A stretch of 40,076 nucleotides of DNA from CAYVSY01 sp964454255 (GCA_964454255.1 CAYVSY010000003.1:1-40076); one strand, 5' to 3'; shown: positions 9,327 through 17,185, numbered from the stretch's first letter. Translations and numbers: made by a program. The notes: a model not told the origin generated them from the sequence alone.

Positions 9327-9337
9327 TATTTTACTTC
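9306..9337 (-). terminator. Intrinsic terminator of rpsT
   Basis: On the minus strand GAAGTAA (9337-9331) pairs with TTACTTC (9320-9314), followed by eight T. The first arm overlaps the last rpsT codons. Confidence 0.75.
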
Positions 9338-9595
9338 CATATTATTAACTTTTTTTGTTAAGCGAGATTTTTCTCTACTTACCTTATTTTTATGAATTAA
9401 TCCTTTTACTTTAGCATTGTCTAAGCTTTTAATGCTATCTTTTAAATACTTTGATGCTTTTTCTTTATCACCAGCATTAACAGCTTTATCAGTGTTTTTG
9501 ATAGCGTTTTTGGCTGTAGCTAAGTAACGATGATTTGCTTCAGTTATCTTTAAATTTTGTTTAACTTTTTTAACAGCATTTTTCATATTTGGCAT
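9326..9595 (-). CDS. rpsT: 30S ribosomal protein S20
   Basis: S20 is a small basic protein that binds 16S rRNA early in 30S assembly. The 89-residue sequence begins MPNMKNAVKKVKQN, the family signature, and continues as three Lys-rich helices ending in a basic tail. ATG at 9595 is chosen: the AAGGAG site is 9 nt upstream, while the in-frame ATG at 9604 lies directly against that site. Divergent from gpr, the same arrangement as in Bacillus subtilis (rpsT next to gpr-spoIIP). Its 3' end lies within its terminator. Confidence 0.93.
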   Translation of the reverse strand: MPNMKNAVKKVKQNLKITEANHRYLATAKNAIKNTDKAVNAGDKEKASKYLKDSIKSLDNAKVKGLIHKNKVSREKSRLTKKVNNMEVK

Positions 9596-9625
9596 AATTT
9601 TCATCTCCTTCCAAAACTAATATTC

Positions 9626-9654
9626 ATTTTATCAAAAAAAATAATAAAAAGCAA
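9626..9654 (-). promoter_or_regulatory. Promoter of rpsT
   Basis: Minus strand: TTGCTT (9654-9649), a 17-bp spacer and TAAAAT (9631-9626) with an upstream TGA extension. Confidence 0.55.
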
Positions 9655-9700
9655 ATATTTTAGACAATTTTTATCCAAAATATTAATATGGGTGATTTTT

Positions 9701-10729
9701 ATGAATAATATTGATTTAAACAAGTATTCAATTAGAACAGATTTAGCTATTGAAGAAATAGAATTATTAGATGATTTTAATTCTACTTTAACATCTATTG
9801 ATGATGTTAAAGTAACAGTTTTTGATGTTAGTCCTGATATTGTATCAAAAATTAATAAAAAAGAAGGTAAATATATTACAATTGAGTTTCAAGATATTAC
9901 TAATTTTGAAAGTAGAGAAAAAATTGGATCTATTTTAGAAAAAGAAATAAAAAAATTACTAGAATATAAAAATATTAGTGATGAAGCGGAATGTTTAATT
10001 ATTGGCTTAGGTAATAATAATGTTACGCCAGATGCTTTAGGGCCATTCACAATTAATAATATTTTAGTAACGCGTCATTTATTCCTTCTTAATACAAATG
10101 TTAAAAAGGGAATACGAAAAGTTTCAGCAATAAGTCCAGGAGTATTGGGTGGAACCGGTATTGAAACTTTAGATTTAGTTAATAATTTAGTAAAAACTAT
10201 TAATCCTGGTTTTGTTATAGTTATTGATTCTTTAGCGGCTAGTTCGATTGAAAGAGTAAATAAAACTATTCAAATGACGGATACTGGAATTAATCCTGGA
10301 AGTGGTATCGGAAACAATCGTAAAGAAATAAGTTTTCAAACTTTAGGTATTCCTGTTATTTCTATTGGAGTTCCTACAGTTGTTGATTTAGGGACAGTTG
10401 TAAATGATATTACTAATTATTTGTTTAAATATTTATCATATATTAAAAATAATTTTAAAAAAGAAAAATTAATAGGTAAAAGAGTTAATAATTATATTAA
10501 AAAAATAAAAGATTTAGATTTAGATGATAATGAAAAAAAAGAATTATTTGGTATAATTGGTGAATTGGATAATAATGATAAAAAGCAATTAATTAATGAA
10601 GTTTTAGAAGCTATTAATTATAATTTAATTGTTACTCCAAAAGAAATTGATTATGTTATTGAAAAATTTAGTGATGTTATTTCGAGTGCTATTAATAATG
10701 CCTTGCATAAAGAAATAAATCATTATTAA
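9701..10729 (+). CDS. gpr: Germination protease GPR
   Basis: GPR degrades the small acid-soluble DNA-binding proteins of spores at germination. The 342-residue protein matches the A25 family along its length: YSIRTDLAIE at the N-terminus (pro-region boundary), IIGLGNNNVTPDALGP, LVTRHLF, SPGVLGGTGIET, VIVIDSLAA, QMTDTGINPGSGIGN, IPVISIGVPTVVD and VTPKEIDYVIEKF near the end. D111 and D176 correspond to the two essential aspartates of the Bacillus enzyme. ATG 9701 follows GGTGAT by 5 nt; upstream in-frame codons are AT-rich non-coding sequence. spoIIP follows 59 nt downstream. Its presence is direct evidence for an endospore programme. Confidence 0.96.
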   Translation: MNNIDLNKYSIRTDLAIEEIELLDDFNSTLTSIDDVKVTVFDVSPDIVSKINKKEGKYITIEFQDITNFESREKIGSILEKEIKKLLEYKNISDEAECLIIGLGNNNVTPDALGPFTINNILVTRHLFLLNTNVKKGIRKVSAISPGVLGGTGIETLDLVNNLVKTINPGFVIVIDSLAASSIERVNKTIQMTDTGINPGSGIGNNRKEISFQTLGIPVISIGVPTVVDLGTVVNDITNYLFKYLSYIKNNFKKEKLIGKRVNNYIKKIKDLDLDDNEKKELFGIIGELDNNDKKQLINEVLEAINYNLIVTPKEIDYVIEKFSDVISSAINNALHKEINHY

Positions 10730-10788
10730 TTATATAATTCGATTTTTTTTTTGCTTTATGAAACGTATTATATTATTAGGTGAGGTAT

Positions 10789-11790
10789 ATGAATAATAAA
10801 ATTCATTTGAAAAAGATTAAAAAGAAGAAAATATTTAAATTCAAATATATATTATTTGTTATTGTTATATATATTTGCTTTTCTATATCGTTTTATTTTT
10901 TTATGAAAAATAGTTCTTTAATAAATAACCAAAATTTTATGAAGGGTCTTATTAATTATGTTTCTATTTCTGAAATATATAATTATAAAATAACTAATGT
11001 CGTTAATGATACAATTAAATTTTTAACTAACATTGATTTACAAAAACCACGAACATTATTAAATCCTGTTTTTTCTTACAATGAAAAAAAATATATTGAT
11101 ATTAAACATAATGATGATTATAGTAATTTAGAAGAATTAAAAAAAATAAGTTCTTTTATTGAAGATCCTTATCCAATCGATGTTAATAAGCCAAAGATAT
11201 ATTTATATAATACTCATCAATTAGAAAATTATAATAATCATAATTTAGATATTTATAATATTACACCTAATGTTTTAATGGCTTCGTATATATTAAAAGA
11301 AAAATTAAATAAATTAGGTATATCAACTATTGTTGAAGATACTAATTTAAGTGAATTTTTAAATATTAATGGTTGGAATCATGCTTCTTCATATAAAGCT
11401 ACTAGGCTATTGCTGCTTGATAAAATTAATAAATTTGATAGTTTAGAATATTTTATTGATATTCATAGAGATTCAGTTGGTGCAGATATTACAACTACCT
11501 CTATTGATAATAAAAAATATGCTAGGGTATTATTTGTGCTTGGTTTAGAAAACAAAAATTACAATAAAAATTTAGAAGTTATAACTAAATTAAATAATAT
11601 AATTAAAGAAAAATATCCTAGTCTTACAAGAGGTATATACAAAAAAGAAGGACCAGGAGTCGATGGCGTATACAATCAAGATATAAATAAAAATTGTATA
11701 TTAATTGAAATAGGAGGGGTAGATAATACGATTGAAGAGGTATTTAGAACTATTGAACTTTTATCTAAAATTATAAAGGAGTGGGTATGA
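10789..11790 (+). CDS. spoIIP: Stage II sporulation protein P (peptidoglycan hydrolase)
   Basis: SpoIIP is the amidase/endopeptidase of the SpoIIDMP machine that removes septal peptidoglycan to drive engulfment. The 333-residue protein has a basic N-terminus and one membrane segment (about residues 15-40), then the catalytic domain with IYLYNTHQLENY, FIDIHRDSVG, GVYNQDINKN and LIEIGGVDNTIEEV, all family hallmarks with the His and Glu zinc ligands. ATG 10789 is favoured; GTG 10780 overlaps the ribosome site AGGTGAGG. It follows gpr and overlaps the next gene by 4 nt (ATGA), matching the gpr-spoIIP-yqxA order of Bacillus. I could not assign a convincing sporulation-sigma promoter in the gap upstream. 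Confidence 0.95.
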   Translation: MNNKIHLKKIKKKKIFKFKYILFVIVIYICFSISFYFFMKNSSLINNQNFMKGLINYVSISEIYNYKITNVVNDTIKFLTNIDLQKPRTLLNPVFSYNEKKYIDIKHNDDYSNLEELKKISSFIEDPYPIDVNKPKIYLYNTHQLENYNNHNLDIYNITPNVLMASYILKEKLNKLGISTIVEDTNLSEFLNINGWNHASSYKATRLLLLDKINKFDSLEYFIDIHRDSVGADITTTSIDNKKYARVLFVLGLENKNYNKNLEVITKLNNIIKEKYPSLTRGIYKKEGPGVDGVYNQDINKNCILIEIGGVDNTIEEVFRTIELLSKIIKEWV

Positions 11791-12110
11791 AAAAAAATTT
11801 TAAATTTATATTTTTAGTTTTGTTTATTGGATTTATAATTATGTATGGAGCTCAAAAATTAGGTTATGCGGCTTATTATGAACATGAAAAAAAGGTTTTA
11901 ACAGAAGAAAAAATTATAGAATTCGAAGAAGATATTAAGAATAATAAAGATGTTTCAATGAAAGATTATGTTGAAACTACTTCGTCTCAATATACTAATA
12001 AATGGACAAATACTTGTTATAACGTGTCTAAAACAATTAATAAATATATGAGAGATGGTGTTGAATTTGTTTTTAAATTTATTAATAAGATGGTTTCAGA
12101 AGAAACATAA
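11787..12110 (+). CDS. Small membrane protein in the yqxA position
   Basis: A 107-residue protein with a basic N-terminus, one membrane segment (about residues 5-24) and an extracytoplasmic mostly helical tail (KYMRDGVEFVFKFINKMV near the end). ATG 11787 overlaps the spoIIP stop in an ATGA arrangement with AAAGGAG upstream, so the two are translationally coupled. In Bacillus subtilis spoIIP is followed by yqxA, a similar-sized protein with an N-terminal membrane segment and helical tail (DUF3679). The resemblance is in position, size and topology; I cannot show sequence homology by eye. A terminator follows directly. Confidence 0.7.
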   Translation: MKKNFKFIFLVLFIGFIIMYGAQKLGYAAYYEHEKKVLTEEKIIEFEEDIKNNKDVSMKDYVETTSSQYTNKWTNTCYNVSKTINKYMRDGVEFVFKFINKMVSEET

Positions 12111-12128
12111 AAAACTATCATAAGGTAT

Positions 12129-12167
12129 AAAAAAAGTAGACTCTTTTCAATTGATTGTCTATTTTTA
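12129..12167. terminator. Bidirectional terminator between the spoIIP operon and the small acidic gene
   Basis: AAAAAGTAGAC (12131-12141) pairs with GTCTATTTTT (12157-12166) with one G-T pair. Both strands end in T runs, fitting the convergent genes on either side. Confidence 0.7.
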
Positions 12168-12180
12168 CAATATTACTTTA

Positions 12181-12372
12181 TTATCTAGTTCTTTTTCTAG
12201 TGCTATTATCGCAATCTTCATAAGCTTCCAAAGATTTTAAATCGTCATCTGACAAATCTTCGTATTCTTCTCCATTTAACATTGAAATGTCACTTTCTCC
12301 GTGTTTGTAATGACTTAAAATTTTATTTAAATTTTCATTTATTTTATCATTTTCATTAAATAAATTTTCCAT
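12181..12372 (-). CDS. Small acidic protein of unknown function
   Basis: A 63-residue, strongly acidic protein with an amphipathic N-terminal half and an Asp/Glu-rich middle (GEEYEDLSDDDLKSLEAYE) ending in a basic KRTR tail. I do not recognise it. The gene is supported by a well-placed ribosome site (GAGGGG, 7 nt before ATG), a textbook promoter upstream (12397-12425) and a terminator downstream. The composition resembles small nucleic-acid-mimic or regulatory proteins, but that is only a resemblance. An IS30 element has inserted just 28 bp upstream of its -35 box. Confidence 0.7.
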   Translation of the reverse strand: MENLFNENDKINENLNKILSHYKHGESDISMLNGEEYEDLSDDDLKSLEAYEDCDNSTRKRTR

Positions 12373-12396
12373 ATTTTTTCCCCTCTCACTTTTAAT

Positions 12397-12425
12397 ACTC
12401 TAGCACTAATTTTTTAATTTGTCAA
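12397..12425 (-). promoter_or_regulatory. Promoter of the small acidic protein gene
   Basis: Minus strand: consensus TTGACA (12425-12420), a 17-bp spacer and TAGAGT (12402-12397) with a TGC extension. One of the best promoters in the window. Confidence 0.7.
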
Positions 12426-12493
12426 TTTTTTTATTTATGGAAAATTTTTTTCTGAAGTGCAACAAAGTTACATTGAAAAAGACATATAAAAAT

Positions 12494-12530
12494 ATTACAC
12501 TTATTATAAGTAAAAAAAGAAAGGTGTAAT
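12494..12530 (+). promoter_or_regulatory. Hairpin that can sequester the transposase ribosome site
   Basis: ATTACACTT (12494-12502) can pair with AAGGTGTAAT (12521-12530, one bulged base). The second arm contains the GGTG ribosome site for ATG 12537. Read-through transcripts would fold and hide it. Confidence 0.45.
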
Positions 12531-12536
12531 ATATAT

Positions 12537-13680
12537 ATGTCTAAAGAAAATTATAAAGAAAAAAATAAAAAAAATCAATATCATCATTTAAATCGTGATC
12601 AAAGAGCTCAAATTGAAATATTAATAAATGAAAAGGATAAAAATGGTAAAAGAATATATTCTAACACCGATATAGCTGCAAAATTAGGGGTTAATAGAAC
12701 AACTATTTGGAGAGAACTAAAATATCGCATCAAATCTAAAATAATGATTAGAAGCGGTAAAATTAAAAATAAATCCTATAATGTTGATGATGCACAATAT
12801 GATGCTGATTATAAAAGATCTTTCTCTAAAGCAGTTTATTTGGTTGAGAAGTATCCTAAACTTGCTGATTTTATTGATGAAAAAAATTAAAAAAGATAAA
12901 TGGGCTCCTGATGTTATTGCTGGTTATATCGAATCTCATCAACTTTATCTAAAAGATGGTTTTACTTCTATATCAACAACTACTATTTATAGAGCTATCC
13001 ATTATCACTTGTTAAATTCAACTAAAGATGATACCAGAAGAATGAATAAATTTAATACTGAAAAAGATTGTTATCAAAGAGGAAAACAAGTGTCTGAAAG
13101 TAAGAAAGATAATAGTATTGAATTAAGACCATATAATATTAATAACAGAGAAAGATTTGGCGATTGGGAACTTGATACTGTTATTTCTACTTCTAAAGGA
13201 CAACACCAATGCTTAATGACTTTAACTGACAGAAAGATTAGATTTGAAATTATTGCCAGATTAGAAGGTAAAACTAAAGATGAAGTTGTTAATAAAATCA
13301 AAAAAATTAAATCTATTATTAAAAACAATTTGAATGATATTATTAAATCTATATCTACTGATAATGGTACTGAATTTTCTGCTTGGAAAGATATACAAGA
13401 ACTTTTAAACACAACTGTTTACTTTTGCCATCCTTATGCTTCTTTTGAAAAAGGAACTAATGAAAAGCATAACGGAATAATCAGATACTTCATTCCTAAA
13501 GGTAATTTAATAGAAAATAATTCAAATAAAGATATTAATGATATAGCTAATTGGATGAATAATTATCCTAGAAAGATATTTGGATATAAAACTCCTTTTG
13601 AAATGTTAAGACAAGAAATTAAAGACGATAATTTATTTAACAAAATAATCAATATACAAAAAGAACTTAATGCTATATAA
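12537..13680 (+). pseudogene. IS30 transposase, split by a one-base frame change
   Basis: Frame one (12537-12890, 117 residues) holds the N-terminal helix-turn-helix region (YHHLNRDQRAQIEIL, NTDIAAKLGVNRTTIWREL). It ends at TAA 12888 just after a run of seven A (12880-12886). The rest continues from about 12886 in the next frame to 13680 with the DDE domain: Asp in GDWELDTVIS, Asp in STDNGTEFS and Glu in GTNEKHNGIIRYFIPKG. With six A the product would be one continuous protein of about 380 residues, normal for IS30. All catalytic residues survive, so the break is young, or is bypassed by slippage on the A run, or is an assembly error. A separate start at ATG 12877 has no ribosome site. Confidence 0.85.
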
Positions 13681-13805
13681 TAACATTAAGCTTAATAATA
13701 AGTGCATATTTTATATGTCTACTTGTTGCACTTCATTTGAAAATTTAGTATTTTTTTATTTATGTGATATTATATATTTATTAATATTATACAAGTATTT
13801 TTTTG

Positions 13806-13819
13806 CAAACAAACGTTCT
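13806..13819 (+). promoter_or_regulatory. LexA/DinR-like SOS box upstream of ruvB
   Basis: CAAACAAACGTTCT matches the Gram-positive SOS consensus CGAACRNRYGTTYC at 12 of 14 positions. It ends 7 bp before the -35 box TTGACA. ruvB is a LexA-regulated gene in Bacillus subtilis, so the placement makes sense. The match was made by eye. Confidence 0.5.
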
Positions 13820-13826
13820 AAAAATA

Positions 13827-13875
13827 TTGACATTATTTAAAAAGTTTGTTATTTTATATTTATACATGTTATAAT
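13827..13875 (+). promoter_or_regulatory. ruvB promoter region
   Basis: Consensus TTGACA at 13827-13832 with TATTTT 17 bp further on (13850-13855). A second, extended -10 TGTTATAAT lies at 13867-13875, about 24 bp from the start codon. Either or both may be used. Confidence 0.55.
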
Positions 13876-13898
13876 TAATTTATGATTGAGAGGGCGTT

Positions 13899-14894
13899 AT
13901 GGAAGAAAGAATAGTTACTAATAATGAATTACAAGAAGATACTTTTGAAAGGACAATTAGACCTGATAGTTTAGACGAATATATAGGTCAAAAAGATGTT
14001 AAAGAAAATATAGAAGTATATATTAAATCGGCCCAAATTAGGAATGCTGTTTTAGATCATATATTGTTATATGGTCCACCAGGATTAGGTAAAACGACAT
14101 TAGCTCATATTATTGCGAATGAATTAGGTAGTTCTTTTAAAACGGCTTCTGGTCCATCAATTGAAAAAAGTGGCGATTTGGCAGCTGTTTTATCTACTAT
14201 TGAACCGGGAGACGTTTTATTTATTGATGAAATTCATCGTATGCCACGATTTGTAGAAGAAATATTATATCCAGCTATGGAAGATTTTTGTTTAGATATT
14301 ATTGTAGGTGGAGAAGGTAATAGTAGGTCTTTAAAAATTAATTTGCCACCATTTACTTTAATTGGTGCCACTACTCGTGCAGGGGATTTATCAGCTCCTC
14401 TTCGTGATCGTTTTGGAATAATATCTAAGTTAAATTATTATAGTGATACTGAATTGTTTCAAATTATCAAAAGGACATCTCGTGTATTAGAAATTGATAT
14501 TACTGATGATGCGGCAATGGAACTAGCTAAAAGAAGTCGTAAAACGCCTAGAATTGCTAATAGATTATTTAAAAGAGCTAGAGATTTTGCTTTAGTTAAT
14601 GATAAAGATATAATTGATATTGATGTAATAAAATTAACTTTATCACGATTGAAAATTGATGAAGTTGGATTAGATGAAACGGATCATAATTTGTTGCTTG
14701 CAATTATTGAAAGATTTAATGGTGGACCAGTTGGAATTGACGCTATTAGTTCTTCTATTGGTGAAGAAGTCACAACTATTGAAGATGTTTATGAACCTTA
14801 TTTACTTCAAGAAGGGTTTTTAAAAAGAACATCTCGTGGAAGAATTGTTACTGACAAAACTTATGAACATTTAAAAATAGAGAAAAAAATTTAA
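13899..14894 (+). CDS. ruvB: Holliday junction branch-migration helicase RuvB
   Basis: RuvB is the hexameric AAA+ motor that drives branch migration of Holliday junctions with RuvA. The 331-residue protein shows the RuvB N-terminal signature (RPDSLDEYIGQKDVKENI), Walker A GPPGLGKT at 59-66, Walker B LFIDEIHRM, sensor 1 IGATTRAGDLSAPLRDRFG with the arginine finger, and the C-terminal winged helix (GGPVGIDAISSSIGEE, EPYLLQEGFLKRTSRGR). GAGAGGGCG lies 5 nt before ATG. ruvA, normally adjacent, is absent here; the gene directly upstream is the IS30 element. A LexA-like box precedes its promoter. Confidence 0.97.
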   Translation: MEERIVTNNELQEDTFERTIRPDSLDEYIGQKDVKENIEVYIKSAQIRNAVLDHILLYGPPGLGKTTLAHIIANELGSSFKTASGPSIEKSGDLAAVLSTIEPGDVLFIDEIHRMPRFVEEILYPAMEDFCLDIIVGGEGNSRSLKINLPPFTLIGATTRAGDLSAPLRDRFGIISKLNYYSDTELFQIIKRTSRVLEIDITDDAAMELAKRSRKTPRIANRLFKRARDFALVNDKDIIDIDVIKLTLSRLKIDEVGLDETDHNLLLAIIERFNGGPVGIDAISSSIGEEVTTIEDVYEPYLLQEGFLKRTSRGRIVTDKTYEHLKIEKKI

Positions 14895-14970
14895 TTTAAT
14901 TTTTATGATGTAATATATTATTTTAAATAATAATATAATTATTTTGTTTTTTAATATTTTAAAAAAACGC

Positions 14971-15000
14971 TTGAAATTTTTATGTTTTTAAGTATATAAT
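14971..15000 (+). promoter_or_regulatory. Promoter of topA
   Basis: TTGAAA (14971-14976), an 18-bp spacer and consensus TATAAT (14995-15000), 45 bp before the start codon. Confidence 0.6.
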
Positions 15001-15045
15001 TATCACATGAAAAAAATGTAATAAATTCTTGAAAGGAATGATTGT

Positions 15046-17067
15046 ATGAATCTTGTGATTGTGGAATCACCAAATAAAACAAAAACTATATCGAAATATT
15101 TAGGAAATGATTATAAAGTAGTATCTTCGGTTGGACATATTAGAGATTTAGCTACATCTGGTCAGTATGGTTTTGGTGTTGATATTGAAAATGATTTTAA
15201 ACCTAATTATATTCCCATAAAAGGAAAGAAAAAGGTTATTAATGAATTAAAGCAAGAAGTTAAAAAATCTGATTTTGTTTATCTTGCTACCGATCCTGAT
15301 AGAGAAGGTGAAGCTATTTCTTGGCATTTGTATGATGAACTTAAGTTAGATGATAAAAAATATAAAAGAATAGTATTTAATGAAATTACAAAAGAAGTTA
15401 TACTTAATTCGTTTAATAATGCAAGAAAAATAGATGATAATTTAGTTCATTCACAAGAAGCAAGAAGAATTTTAGATAGGATAATTGGTTTTAGATTGAG
15501 TAAGTTATTACAATCAAAAACTGGTGGAAAATCAGCTGGTCGAGTTCAAAGTGTAGCTTTAAAATTAATTGTTGATAAAGAACGAGAAATAATAGCTTTT
15601 AATCCGGAAGATTATTATGAAATAGATGCTTTTTTTAAAGATTTTGAAGCAAAACTTGATACATATAATCATAAAAAGATAGAAATTAAAACTGAAAAAG
15701 ATGCTAAAGATATATTAGAAAAGTTGAGTAATTCTTTTTTAATCGAAAGTATTACTAAAAAAGAAAAAACAAAAAAATCAAAATTTCCTTTTATTACAGC
15801 ATCTCTTCAACAAGAAGCATCTATTATTTATAATTTTTCTTCTAAAAAAACAATGAGTATAGCTCAAAAATTATATGAAGGTATTAGTTTGAAAAATGAA
15901 ACGGTTGGTTTAATTACATATATGAGAACTGATTCAATTCGTTTATCAGCAGAATTTATAAAACAAACTTATGGATTTATTAAAGATAAATATGGTGAAA
16001 AATATATAGGATATGCCAAAATTTCTAAAAAAACAGAAAATGTTCAAGATGCTCATGAAGCAATTCGTCCAACATCTATTAATAGAACACCAGAAAGTAT
16101 AAAACCATTTTTAACAAATGATGAATATAAACTATATAGATTAATATATTATAGAGCTTTATCTTCATTAATGTGTGATGCTAAAGTTCTTGGAACGACG
16201 CTTGTTTTAGATAATAATAATTATCAATTTAAAGCGACTGGGCAAATATTAATTTTTGATGGATATTTAAAAGTATATAGTGAATATGAAGATACTAAGG
16301 ATAAGATATTACCTGATTATGAAAACTATAAATCTAATGTTATTGTATCTAATGACATTAAATATACTATGCATACGACTAAACCACCGTCTAGATATAC
16401 AGAAGCATCTTTAATTAAGGAATTAGAAAGTTTAGGTATTGGTAGGCCATCTACATATTCTACTATTGTTGAAAGAATTAAAGAAAGAAATTATGTTGAA
16501 ATAAAAGAAAAAAAATTTATTCCAACTGAAATTGGAATAAAATCGACAGATAAACTTCAAGATTTTTTTAAAGATATTATTAATGTAGAATATACTAAAA
16601 ACATGGAAGATGATTTAGATAAGATTGCTGATGGAAATTTAATTTGGAATAATTTGATTCGAAAATTTTATGATGATTTTGAACCAAAAGTAAAGGTAGC
16701 ATTTGATAATATGGAAAAAGATAAAGATCAAGAAACGGGAGAATTGTGTCCTGATTGTAATAGTCCGTTAGTTATTAAAATGGGTAAATATGGTAAGTTT
16801 GTGGCATGTAGTAATTATCCAAATTGTAAATATATTAAGCAAGAAAAAAAAGAAGTTATGGAAATAATGGATTGTCCAAAATGTGGTGGTAAGATAGTTA
16901 AAAAATTAACCAAAAAAGGTAAAATATTTTATGGATGTAACAATTATCCAAAATGTAAACTTGCTACATGGGATGAACCTACTAAAGAATTATGTCCTAA
17001 TTGTCAAAACATCCTTGTTAATGGTAAGGATGGAATAAAATGTATAGATTGCGATTATAAAGGATAA
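15046..17067 (+). CDS. topA: DNA topoisomerase I
   Basis: TopA relaxes negative supercoils by cutting one strand through a 5'-phosphotyrosine. The 673-residue protein opens with the TOPRIM domain (LVIVESPNKTKTISKYLG, ATDPDREGEAISWHL), then the catalytic core with active Tyr292 in GLITYMRTDS and the PPSRYTEASLIKELESLGIGRPSTY motif. The C-terminus has three zinc-ribbon units: CPDC..CSNYPNC, CPKCGG..CNNYPKC and a final short CPNC..CIDC. Slightly shorter than the Bacillus enzyme, which has the same architecture. ATG 15046 follows AAAGGA. The smf/dprA gene that often precedes topA is absent; a promoter and a terminator isolate it. Confidence 0.97.
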   Translation: MNLVIVESPNKTKTISKYLGNDYKVVSSVGHIRDLATSGQYGFGVDIENDFKPNYIPIKGKKKVINELKQEVKKSDFVYLATDPDREGEAISWHLYDELKLDDKKYKRIVFNEITKEVILNSFNNARKIDDNLVHSQEARRILDRIIGFRLSKLLQSKTGGKSAGRVQSVALKLIVDKEREIIAFNPEDYYEIDAFFKDFEAKLDTYNHKKIEIKTEKDAKDILEKLSNSFLIESITKKEKTKKSKFPFITASLQQEASIIYNFSSKKTMSIAQKLYEGISLKNETVGLITYMRTDSIRLSAEFIKQTYGFIKDKYGEKYIGYAKISKKTENVQDAHEAIRPTSINRTPESIKPFLTNDEYKLYRLIYYRALSSLMCDAKVLGTTLVLDNNNYQFKATGQILIFDGYLKVYSEYEDTKDKILPDYENYKSNVIVSNDIKYTMHTTKPPSRYTEASLIKELESLGIGRPSTYSTIVERIKERNYVEIKEKKFIPTEIGIKSTDKLQDFFKDIINVEYTKNMEDDLDKIADGNLIWNNLIRKFYDDFEPKVKVAFDNMEKDKDQETGELCPDCNSPLVIKMGKYGKFVACSNYPNCKYIKQEKKEVMEIMDCPKCGGKIVKKLTKKGKIFYGCNNYPKCKLATWDEPTKELCPNCQNILVNGKDGIKCIDCDYKG

Positions 17068-17071
17068 TATT

Positions 17072-17105
17072 CCAAAAATCTAATTTAATTATTAGATTTT
17101 TTTGG
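17072..17105 (+). terminator. Intrinsic terminator of topA
   Basis: CCAAAAATCTAAT (17072-17084) pairs with ATTAGATTTTTTTGG (17091-17105) with a small bulge. The T run is inside the descending arm. Confidence 0.7.
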
Positions 17106-17185
17106 TTTAACTATTATATTTAATAGTTACTAGTAATATAACTGCAAGTGGAACAAAATAAATATTCTTATTATTTTTAATTATA

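Larger units (their letters stand above)
12453..13735 (+). mobile_element. IS30-family insertion sequence, about 1.28 kb
   Basis: The element is bounded by inverted TGAAGTGCAACAA (12453-12465 and, inverted, 13723-13735). A second inverted block lies inside: AGACATATAAAA (12480-12491) against 13709-13720, and CACTTATTAT (12498-12507) against 13695-13704. The left end carries about 12 extra bases between the two blocks. Inside is one transposase gene, frame-broken. I see no convincing target duplication. Codon use inside (more CTT/CTA Leu, fewer AT-only codons) differs from neighbouring genes, fitting recent arrival. Confidence 0.9.

Noticed and set aside
10741..10788. Possible SigE or SigG promoter of spoIIP
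   Set aside because: CGTATTAT matches the SigE -10 at only five of eight positions and no -35 fits, so it is not reported.
13074..13412. Leftward ORF inside the transposase
   Set aside because: Antisense shadow of the DDE domain.
12426..13764. TTTTTTTATTTATG on both sides of the IS (12426-12439 and 13751-13764)
   Set aside because: The copies lie at different distances (about 14 and 16 bp) from the IS ends and are low-complexity, so they are not a target duplication.
17109..17128. Perfect hairpin AACTATTA/TAATAGTT after topA
   Set aside because: No T run and all-weak pairs; topA already has a terminator just upstream. Left unassigned.
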